A stretch of DNA of 64,000 nt from positions 154,025,544-154,089,543 of the forward strand of contig NC_057861.1 of the NCBI RefSeq assembly GCF_019393635.1. The letters run 5' to 3'. Shown piece by piece: positions 56,215 through 64,000 of the stretch (positions within the stretch are counted from its first letter, which is position 1; each line of letters opens with the position of its first letter). Source of the DNA: Dromiciops gliroides. Its lineage: Eukaryota > Chordata > Mammalia > Microbiotheria > Microbiotheriidae. Both the position numbers and the translations under genes were made by a program. Below the pieces are notes generated by a model that had not been told where the DNA came from, searched no databases, and saw only the letters and a list, made by a program, of their open reading frames with translations.

Positions 56215-56875
56215 GCTAATTCTGGAAAGCATTTTGGATCTATGTCTCCAGTGTCACTAACTGTGTATTTCCTTTGACCCAATGATACCACCAGGTCTGT
56301 ACCCTAAAGAGATTTTAAAAAGAGGAAATGGATCCATTTGTAGAAACGTTTTTTTATAGCAGTTCTTTTGTGGTGGCAAAAAAATCCCTTGGAAACTAAG
56401 GGGCTACCCACCACTGGGGAACTGGCTGAACAAATTATTGCATATGAATGTAATGGAATATTATTGTGCTTGAAGAATGATGCACGGGACGATTTCAGAG
56501 AAATCTGGGAAACTTGTATGAACCAATGCATAGTGAAGTGAGTAGAACCAGACCAATTTATATAACATTTTAAGGACAAACTTTGCAAATCCTGAGAACT
56601 CTGATCAATCAGGATTCTAGAGGATGGATGTTGAAGCATGCTTCCTACTTCTTAACAGAGAGGAGGTGATGGACTTATGGTGCAGAATGAGACGTCCTGT
56701 TTTGGACAGAATCATTGTGCGAATTTGTTTTGCTTTACTATGCATATTTATTAAAAGGGTCCTTTATTTCTTTTTTCTTTTTGGTGGAAGGGGTGGTAGG
56801 TGGGAGAGAAAATGAATGCTTGTTAATAGAGAAAAATTTTAAAAAGAAGTTAAAAAAGAATTTATAGGAAGTTAC
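56215..56875 (+). repeat. L1 3' end, older copy
   Basis: 'tatagcagttcttttgtggt', 'actggggaactggctgaaca' and 'aatgtaatggaatattattg', then a diverged 3' UTR. Confidence 0.8.
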
Positions 56876-56879
56876 TCAA

Positions 56880-57470
56880 TAAATATATTTTCCTTAAAAC
56901 TAAAATTAGTGAGGGATTCACTCAATATCCCAGGGATAACTTGATTACTTTGATGGATTTGTGATCTCGAATGTAAGCAATTTCCAACAGTGCAAAACAC
57001 ACTACCTTATCCTATGTGACTAGAGTTCATGAATCTTCCTAAGTTATTCATAGAGAATCATCCAATATTCTGGGGATATTCTTCTACATCTCTTGATATT
57101 GTGTGGATACCACTAGTGTGTGCAGGCTGCCAATCGATTATCACTTGCTGTTGCTATATGACTTGTTCATTTCCCTTTCTGGCTTACATCTCTCTGGTGA
57201 TGATCTTTATGCATTTTTTGCATGAAATTCTTCATTGATACAAAGATGCAGCCTACTTATGTCCTCTAATATACCTCTCATTGCCCTCTGGGTGATCTAC
57301 AACTTTAATTCTTTGTGGAGTGTGGTGTTCAGTGATTTAAAGGGATAATCACTGGAGGAAAACATAATTAATAGTTGGACCTTTGCTTAAAGGAAAAAAA
57401 TTTTACTGAGAAAACTAAAGCCATTCTTTATAAGCTCCCTCTTTTCCCTTTATTTTTTATCTAAAAAATA
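56880..57470. other. RIPK2 intron, nothing recognised
   Basis: AT-rich sequence with a 69-codon frame (57029-57238, +) of no recognisable type. Confidence 0.35.
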
Positions 57471-57474
57471 ACCG

Positions 57475-57790
57475 ACCTCCTCTAGTCTCTCTTCCTTTAC
57501 TCCAGTCTAGGATCAAGAGATTGCCATTTTCCTTCCTAACGCAAATCTCTCTATCTGTACCCTTAATCTCAGCCTTTCCCCTCTCCTGCAATAGGTTGCT
57601 CCCCAAATCACTCCCCCTATCCCCTCAACTTCAGCATCTATCTACTTGCAGCTTCCCTGATGCCCACAAATACACTAAGGTCTCCATATCCTTAAAAAAA
57701 ACCCTACTCATTTGACTTCAACCAAGTTATTAGCCTGTATTTCTCCTTAGCTGTCTACCCTCAATCATTTTTCAGTTCCTGAATCTCTTG
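57475..57790 (+). repeat. L2 fragment
   Basis: C/T-rich L2 ORF2 text: 'tctcctgcaataggttgctc', 'catatccttaaaaaaaaccc'. Confidence 0.6.
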
Positions 57791-57968
57791 TTCACTTTTA
57801 TTTCTTTGGAAAAAGAAAAAAAATAAAGAAAAGAAATACAATTGCATTAAATTTTATCCCAAGAACTATCTGTGGATTTGGCTCACGAGAAGTTAAAATC
57901 AAAAACAGATGAAACAATCAACTGTGACAGATGTGTGAGTAGTAGCTGCTGCTTCTCTCTGTGTGTAC

Positions 57969-57970
57969 TG

Positions 57971-58003
<33 letters not shown>

Positions 58004-58165
58004 ATATATATACTTATACACATACATACAGTGTACATGTATGCATGTATATGTATACAAGTGTATATATGCACATATAGTATTCTAATTTTAACTTCTC
58101 ATGAACTAAATATTTATAGACATGTATAAATATACATAAATCTGTATATATACATATATATATAT
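57969..58165. repeat. (TA)n/(TG)n microsatellite region
   Basis: TA and TG dinucleotide runs with 'tacatac' variants. Confidence 0.88.
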
Positions 58166-58194
58166 ACCTGTAAATATCATATTTGTACATAGTT

Positions 58195-59145
58195 GTTTCC
58201 ATGTTAATTCCCCCATTAGACTGTGAGCTTCTTGAGATCAGGGACTGATTTTTGCTGTTCTTTTTACCCCCAAAGCTCAGTACAGTGCCTGGCACTTACT
58301 TAACAAATGATATGTCTATATTTATATCTATACATGTGTATGAATGTATGTATTTCTATAGCCCTAAGTCTCTCTCCTATATTCTAGTTCCGTATCACCA
58401 AATGCTTATTTGACATTTTGAACTAGATGCCCCAAAGGAATCTCAAACTCTAAATGTCCAAAACGGAATTCATTAACTAAACTCCAAACCTATTTCTTAT
58501 CTTCCCCGCTTTCTATCAAGGGTACCACTATACTAATCACCTAGGCCTATAACCTTAGGGGTCATTCTCAGCTTTTCACTTTCCCTCATCCCACATGTTC
58601 AGTTTATCCCATTGAATTTACCTCCACATCTCTTGTATCCTTCCCCTTATTTCCAAGGTAGTTACTACCCTCATTCAGATCTCTCACCATTACCACAGCA
58701 TCTTAATTGGTTTCCCTGCCTCATCTTTTCTTTCTTGAATCCAACCACCACACAGATACCAAAGTGATTTTCTGAAAGCACTTATATAGGAGGCATTTTA
58801 TATATAGATTTAAGGTTTGCAAAATACTTAAAAAATATTATCTCATTTGATCCTTACAACAACCCTGGGAGGTAGGTGCTAGTATTATTCCCATTTTACA
58901 ACTGAGGAATCTTACGATGAGAGAGGTTAAGTGACATGCCCAGGGTCACAGAACTACTAAATGTCTGAGGTCAAATTTAAACTCAGATCTTCCTGACTCC
59001 AGGAAGTGTTCTATACACTAAACCATGTCATTTCCCTGATCAGTACCTTCCAGAGCCTTCCCATTACCTTTTGGATAAAATACAAATTCCTATGATATTT
59101 AAAACCCTACAGAACCTGGCTCCAATCTATCCTTCCAGGTTTAAC
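58195..59145 (+). repeat. L2 fragments, split by a MIR
   Basis: An L2 3' end at 58195-58320 ('agactgtgagcttcttgaga') is followed by an ORF2 part at 58415-58785 and its continuation at 59036-59145 ('acagaacctggctccaatct'). Confidence 0.75.
58786..59035 (-). repeat. MIR SINE (antisense) nested in L2
   Basis: 'tctcatttgatccttacaac', 'gttaagtgacatgcccaggg'. L2 text resumes on the other side. Confidence 0.85.
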
Positions 59146-59314
59146 TTCTTAGACCATGGGTCATGATGGGGTTACATAACTAAATGTGTAGATTGTAAAA
59201 ATTTTGGCAACCGTTAAAGGTTAAGAAGCTTTGTTATATACCCATACACCTGGGGTCACATGAAAATTTCTAGGGCGAAAAGTTGTTGGGAGTGGATAAC
59301 TTTAAGAAGCCCTG
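59145..59314. mobile_element. hAT-type non-autonomous DNA transposon, copy 3
   Basis: Same family as 1805-1988 ('acttcttagaccatgggtca' to 'aactttaagaagccctg'). Its right end abuts the next element's TSD. Confidence 0.75.
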
Positions 59315-59322
59315 GTCTAGAC

Positions 59323-59518
59323 CACCAGTGGTGTCAGCTTTAAATAGAAATGAGAACCACTAAAACATACATAAGGATTCCTGTGGACTGCATAATGACT
59401 TAGAAAACCACATGTCAACATTATCTATGTTCCATTATATTTTTATTTATTTTGTTAAATAGTTCCCAGTTATATTTCAATGAAGCCTCAGCCTTGGGCT
59501 GTGCATTTGACACTTTTG
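59323..59518 (+). mobile_element. hAT-type element, family 2, with perfect 8-bp TSD
   Basis: 196 bp from 'caccagtggtgtcagc' to 'gtgcatttgacactttt'. The TSD 'gtctagac' is at 59315-59322 and 59519-59526. Confidence 0.85.
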
Positions 59519-59534
59519 GTCTAGACAATAGGAA

Positions 59535-60115
59535 TTCTATAACTTTTTTTTTTCTGTGTGGACAGTCAAGTCAAACTCTTCTGAGTGATTACGGTTCTCA
59601 TTTGCTCTCTTAAATATTTTGGAGGTTGATGCAGTCACCACAATGTCACCTACAAACTGGAACTCCTGGAGGACCTTAACATTTGGAGGGAAATATTCCA
59701 TTTAGAACCTCTAAGGAACATCCTAGTGTCACAGTGGATAGAGTGCTGGCTCTGGAGTCAGGAGGACCTGAGATAAAATCTGGTTTCAGACATTTACTGT
59801 GTGATCTTGGGCAAGTCACTTAACCCTATTTGCTTTAGTTTCCTCATTTGTAAAATGAACTGGAGAAGGAAATGGCAAACCACTCTCATATCTTTTCCAA
59901 GAAAACCCCAATTAGGGTCATGAAGAGTCAGACACCACTGAAAATGACTAAACAAAAAACTGAACAATCTCTGTGTCAGTATACACTTTTTGGCAACAAT
60001 ATGTCTCCTTGTTTTATGTCTTGCTTCATGTTAATAATCAGAGGGGTTTTAAATAACTCTCTGTGGTTACATCTTTCAAAGAGTCTTTTACGATTTTAAG
60101 ATATTTTTATGTGTC
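59535..60115 (-). repeat. RTE (BovB-like) ORF fragment (antisense), split by a SINE
   Basis: The minus strand reads KVLQEFQFVGDIVVTAST, which resembles the RTE reverse-transcriptase stretch around (F)ADDIV. NMKQDIKQGDI (60000-60040) resembles the upstream INIRRGVKQGDV block. Stops and frameshifts are present. Confidence 0.6.
59720..59980 (+). repeat. Mar1-type SINE with RTE-like tail, inside the RTE fragment
   Basis: 'gtcacagtggatagagtgct' head through 'gaaatggcaaaccactctca' and 'gggtcatgaagagtcagaca'. Confidence 0.85.
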
Positions 60116-60369
60116 GTTTTGTTTTATCAAATTAAAATTTTTTAAAAGTCAACAAATAATTACAGTGGGATCCTATATTCTTGTACCATTAAGTCAATTT
60201 CTTGTAATGAAAATTATCTTTGGCATTTAGCAGAAAGATATTTACACTCTTGTAGATAATAAATAAAGCGATAATCATATATTCTCACTTTCTGAATCAC
60301 CATAGTCTTTTTGATTTACATCGTGGCTAACAATGGGGATCAAAGTAAAAACAATAGAAACAAACAGCA

Positions 60370-60545
60370 TGAAACATCACTGGTTTGGTAGCCTGAAGAC
60401 CCCAGCTGTAATCCAGGCTCTGTCAGCGGCTAGCTCTATGACCTGGGACAATTCAAATGACCTCTTTCAGTCTTAGTTTTGTCACTTGTACAATTATAGA
60501 GATAGACTATGACTTTTAGTGCCTTTCCAACCAGAGAATTTATAA
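60370..60545 (+). repeat. MIR SINE
   Basis: 'tagctctatgacctgggaca', 'gtcttagttttgtcacttgt'. It ends about 15 bp from the donor end of a RIPK2 exon. Confidence 0.75.
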
Positions 60546-60558
60546 AGTAATATTTTAC

Positions 60559-60642
60559 CTCCTGTGGACTATGATTTGCAGGTATGTTGAGAGGATACTC
60601 CATAGTCTTCTTGGAACATAAGGGAATGATATTTGACTTATT
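60559..60642 (-). CDS. RIPK2: RIPK2 exon: linker region
   Basis: This 84-bp, 28-codon exon encodes NKSNIIPLCSKKTMEYPLNI then PANHSPQE. It aligns with human [30 protein letters not shown], just after the kinase domain. The acceptor 'aattacag' and donor GTAAAA are both phase 0 with their neighbours. The linker is poorly conserved, so identity rests on the order of exons and the C-KK-ME-LNIP-NH-PQE pattern. Confidence 0.92.
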
Positions 60643-61262
60643 CTGTAATTGAAGAAAACAAATTTGTACTTTTAGTTTGAGATGACTATTAAATTACTGA
60701 AAGGTAATAAAGTCTACTTAAAACCTAAATTCAATCTATTTAACTTTCTGCCTATTGCTATCTTTAAAATGATCATCTGAACTACAATGAAGAGAAAATT
60801 CAAGATACCTTAAGGTAAACTTTATGTAAAATAGTGTATACTTTTGGATTAAAAATAAATCAGTGAATTTTACCTTAATTAATTATCTTAATAAACTTTC
60901 AGACCTATCTCTGTAATTCTTATTTTGGTGCTTATAAAATTCAGTTAAATAATTCTGATGCCAAAAATAGTTTCTTTGAATGATTAATGTAAATTAATAT
61001 ACACATGACATTCCTGGACAACTATGGTATATTCAAATGGTTTCATGAGTTTAATTAATGAGAGAATTACCAAGGGATGTTTTTTGGGGAGGGAGAAAAA
61101 TCTCAATTTTTTCCACTAAAGAAATAGGTAAAATTAGCTTTAGAAAGAATATACTGCTTGAAGCTAGAGAAGATTTAAAGCTGAACAGAAAGAACCTAAA
61201 ATTTCCAAATAGACCAAATCCAAGAATGGTTGATTTTTTTTTTCTCAAAAAATTCTATAAGA
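60643..61262. other. RIPK2 intron, nothing recognised
   Basis: AT-rich, no repeat named. Confidence 0.4.
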
Positions 61263-61410
61263 GTGGGCAGCTAGGTGGCACAGTGGATAAAGCATCAGCC
61301 CTGGATTCAGGAGGACCTGAGTTCAAATCCAGCCTCAGGCACTTGACACTAGCTGTGTGATCCTGGGCAAGTCACTTAACCTTCACTGCCCCCCCCCCCC
61401 AAAAAAAAAC
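61263..61410 (+). repeat. WSINE1-like SINE, subfamily B
   Basis: Sense copy ending in C10 then poly(A). Confidence 0.9.
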
Positions 61411-61511
61411 CTATAGGAAACAAAGATGTCATCTTCTTAGGAAACCTGAATTCTATTGCTGGCTTTATTATTAACTAGATCTCTTCATAGCTCTGTGCCT
61501 CATTTTCACTT

Positions 61512-61772
61512 AGGCAGCTAGGTGGCTCTGTGGATAGAATCTTGGGCCTGATGTCAGGCCTCTTAAGTTCAAATCTGGTCTCAGACCTTTATTAGCTGTG
61601 TGACCTTGGGCAAGTCATTTAACCCTGTTTGCCCTAATCCACTTCAGAAGGAAATGGCAAACCACTCCAGTATATTTGCCAAGAAAACCCCATGGCTGGT
61701 ATTGGCATGTTATAGTCTATGGGGTCATGAAGAATCAGACATAACTGAACAACTCAACAACAACAACATTTG
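61512..61772 (+). repeat. Mar1-type SINE with a longer RTE-like 3' part
   Basis: After 'ccaagaaaaccccatggctg' it reads 'ggcatgttatagtctatggg' and 'gtcatgaagaatcagacata', extending further into RTE 3' sequence than the other copies. Confidence 0.88.
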
Positions 61773-61774
61773 CC

Positions 61775-62230
61775 CTGTTTTACAAGATCATTATGAGGAT
61801 AAAATAAAATAACTTCTATCACAACATTTGGAAAAGGCTAAAAGCACTATGTTAACATAAAATTATTAAATGGTGAACATATCAAAACGTTCCCAAAGTA
61901 TTAGGTAGTCCTAAACATGTAATCTATTTTGAAGAAATGCCCAGCAGTAGGGATTTACAAGCCACATCTGTCAAAGTATTATATTCTAAACTCTTTGGTG
62001 TTCTAAAAACATAGGTATACGCTTCAGCACAAAGTCTATTAATCTAGTACTTTATGATAGACAATAGACTCATAGAAATACAGGGTTAATTTTGAGCTTT
62101 AACTAAGATAATCAGAGAACTGGACTCTGTCCTAGAGCACTTTGCCAAATTACCTGGAGCATTTATATGAAAACAATTTTTTCTGGACCTAAATCATACA
62201 ATTATGCCAATCCTAAATTTATTTCATTAA
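61775..62230. other. RIPK2 intron, nothing recognised
   Basis: AT-rich sequence without named repeats. Confidence 0.4.
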
Positions 62231-62247
62231 CAATAGTATATATAAAG

Positions 62248-62379
62248 GGGCAGCTCGGTGGCGCAGTGGATAAAGAACCGGCCCTGGAGTCAGGAGGACC
62301 TGAGTTCAAATCCGGCCTCAGACACTTACCAGTTGTGTGACCCTGGGCAAGTCACTTAACCCCAATTGCCTCACTAAAA

Positions 62380-62410
<31 letters not shown>

Positions 62411-62417
62411 CAAAAAC
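62248..62417 (+). repeat. WSINE1-like SINE, subfamily A, with (AAAAC)n tail
   Basis: TSD 'caatagtatatataaag' at 62231-62247 and 62418-62434, perfect over 17 bp. Confidence 0.95.
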
Positions 62418-62819
62418 CAATAGTATATATAAAGACAAAATGTAATCAACAAGGTAAAGCATTAGAATCTAGTCACATTCTCAAAATTGCATTACTGATT
62501 TTTTTACACCTTTAACTTTACAAAAGAAATACTGTCTTTCCAACGACTCTTGCACAATAATTGGCCCTCCACGAATATTTGTTCACTTGTTTTGCTTTAA
62601 TACAAAACCTTCCTGAAAAAGTTGTCAAAGTCTCAAGAATGTGGTAGAAGGGAAAGGTGCCTTTAAGGGAGGAGAAAAATAAATAGTTGTGAAGTGAGAA
62701 AGGTTCTGGTTATATGCTCTGGAAACTGCTGCTTCCCCTGTTCAGGTCTAGCTATACACATACAGAAACTCCCCATGCTCATAAAAAAATCAAATGAACA
62801 ACAAACAGATTTAGAGTTA

Positions 62820-62955
62820 GGGCCAAATCTAACCCTCTCACTTTACAGGTAAAGAAACTGAAGCCCAGAGAAATTGCCCAGGTTATACAAATGGTAAATG
62901 TGAGAGCCAGGATTTGAATCCAGGTCTTTTGGTTCCAAATCTAACACTAAGGAGT
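62820..62955 (-). repeat. MIR SINE (antisense)
   Basis: 'actttacaggtaaagaaact', 'ggatttgaatccaggtcttt'. Confidence 0.8.
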
Positions 62956-63093
62956 TGCTAAAATACTGTCTCCTCAATTAGCAGAAAGGACTGAGGTTGG
63001 AAAAGCTGAAAGATCTTTTGAAGAAGATGGACTCCTCTTGCTAAAGTTTACAGCACATTGATTAACAGCTAATATAACACACATACTACTTAC

Positions 63094-63179
63094 CTTAGTT
63101 TTCTTCAGCTGGAGGACAGCTTCAAGAATGCTAATGTCTTCAAAGGTTCTCACAACTGGTTCAAGTTCGATTAAACATT
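63094..63179 (-). CDS. RIPK2: RIPK2 exon: end of the kinase domain
   Basis: RIPK2 is the serine/threonine (and tyrosine) kinase that relays NOD1/NOD2 peptidoglycan sensing to NF-kB and MAPK through CARD-CARD filaments in the cytosol. This 86-bp exon starts with AA completing a Lys codon, then encodes [20 protein letters not shown] and VLQLKKTK, matching human [28 protein letters not shown] at the C-lobe end. The acceptor is 'ttacctag' and the donor GTAAGT. It is the most 5' RIPK2 exon here; by analogy with the 11-exon human gene it is exon 7. Exons for the catalytic core lie beyond 64000. Confidence 0.95.
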
Positions 63180-63865
63180 CTAGGTAAAAAGGGACATTCA
63201 CATGTTTAGCTGTCAGCTCATAAAAGTGAACATAAACAAAAAATAGTAATTTCAGCTACAGATTACAGCTGAATTCTATTTTTAACTTAAATTATCTGAA
63301 CTCCCTTATCTACTTTTAAGAATTTTTTTTGGTAACAGTCACAGAACTGGGAAAGGACTTAAATGGTCTTCCCTGAATGACTATTCTTGGGGAATGACTC
63401 TTCTTGGAATAACCCCAATTACTAGAACTCAGTATCTCTTGAGAGAGTCTGATAGGATTAATGGGAATTTCTTTCTTATATGAATTCAGAATCTGTCTCC
63501 TTTTATTTCCATTACTAGTTTGTAGTTCTGCCCTCTGGAGCCTCATTTAGCTCCTTATTTACCTTAAGCTTCAAGTTCTTCCTTCCTCTCCCCTTCTTCC
63601 CCGCCCCCTGCCAATTGTTTCAATGCTCTCCAAACCTTTAAACTCAAATTTCAAAAGGTACAGATTTTATAATGCCCTTTTGTAAAGTAAATGAATAAAA
63701 GTATACTTAGGGCACAGTAAGAAAAGTTGTCTCCTTAGAGAAGACAACCATATACATTAAGTTCAAACTGTTTTTTTGTCTGAAATCAAATTCCATCAAA
63801 TTTTATAATAGAGGTTTGTGATAAAAATTTGAGAAGACCCAATAAAATTTAGTTATTAAGAAGAA
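63180..63865. other. RIPK2 intron upstream of the kinase-end exon, no further exon seen
   Basis: I looked for the preceding kinase exon (human block SGWAQNPDERPSFLK) and found no match here. It must lie beyond the window. Confidence 0.5.
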
Positions 63866-63869
63866 TATG

Positions 63870-64000
63870 GGGGCAGCTAGGTGGCACAGTGGATAGAGCA
63901 CTGGCCCTGGATTCAGGAAGACCTGAGTTCAAATCCGGGCTCAGACACTTAACACTTACTAGCTGTGTGACCGTGGACAAGTCACTTAACCCCAATTGCC
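63870..64000 (+). repeat. WSINE1-like SINE, subfamily A, cut by the window edge
   Basis: Head and core present; the window stops at 'ccccaattgcc'. Confidence 0.9.

Noticed and set aside
63316..63546. 76-codon minus frame next to the first RIPK2 exon in the window
   Set aside because: It does not match any RIPK2 kinase exon and has no splice sites in phase.
1..64000. CRISPR arrays, operons, rRNA or phage-type systems
   Set aside because: The window is mammalian nuclear DNA. The only direct-repeat arrays are microsatellites and dispersed SINEs.

Overview
This is about 64 kb of AT-rich mammalian nuclear DNA holding parts of two multi-exon genes, both read on the minus strand and separated by about 27.7 kb, inside introns and intergenic DNA made largely of retrotransposons. 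The repeats point to a marsupial. About 35 copies of a tRNA-derived CORE-SINE of the WSINE1/Mar1 type (head like 'ggcagctaggtggcncagtg', A-rich tail) are present, with older MIR, L2, CR1/L3, RTE (BovB-like), L1 and hAT-type elements. A WSINE1-rich landscape suggests an Australidelphian marsupial (devil, dunnart, possum, koala, wallaby and relatives); I cannot name the species from this window.

Gene 1 (right, 44.4-63.2 kb, minus): the 3' half of RIPK2, the receptor-interacting kinase acting below NOD1/NOD2. Five exons are present: the end of the kinase domain (63094-63179), three linker exons (60559-60642, 53386-53473, 48598-48750) and the terminal exon carrying the whole CARD and the stop (44419-44768). 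All join in frame at GT/AG sites. The 5' exons lie beyond the right edge.

Gene 2 (left, 0.77-16.8 kb, minus): the 5' half of an SLC7-family light-chain amino-acid transporter closest to y+LAT1/y+LAT2 (SLC7A7/SLC7A6). Four coding exons are visible (16232-16736, 11420-11544, 6745-6889, 771-894); the rest lies beyond the left edge. It matches both paralogues about equally, so it looks like a third y+LAT-type gene downstream of RIPK2. The simplest splice from coding exon 1 to 2 is out of frame by one base, although all four exons are open and conserved. Two alternative splice choices restore the frame.

The rest is repeat stratigraphy. WSINE copies fall into two subfamilies: A, minus a tail, ends 'ccccaattgcctcact'; B ends 'cctcattgcc(cc)'. 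Many have clear target-site duplications (TSDs), and many sit inside L2, L1, RTE or hAT elements, giving relative ages. A second SINE type carries an RTE-like 3' end also present on a real RTE fragment at 7995-8345. Highlights are two sites where a B and an A SINE share one target with three TSD copies, a composite insertion at 47.2-47.7 kb, hAT elements with 8-bp duplications, a perfect 73-bp inverted repeat 3.5 kb apart, a ~537-bp GTA/GTG trinucleotide tract, and a candidate solo LTR near 33 kb. I found no CRISPR array, rRNA, functional tRNA gene or CpG-island promoter.
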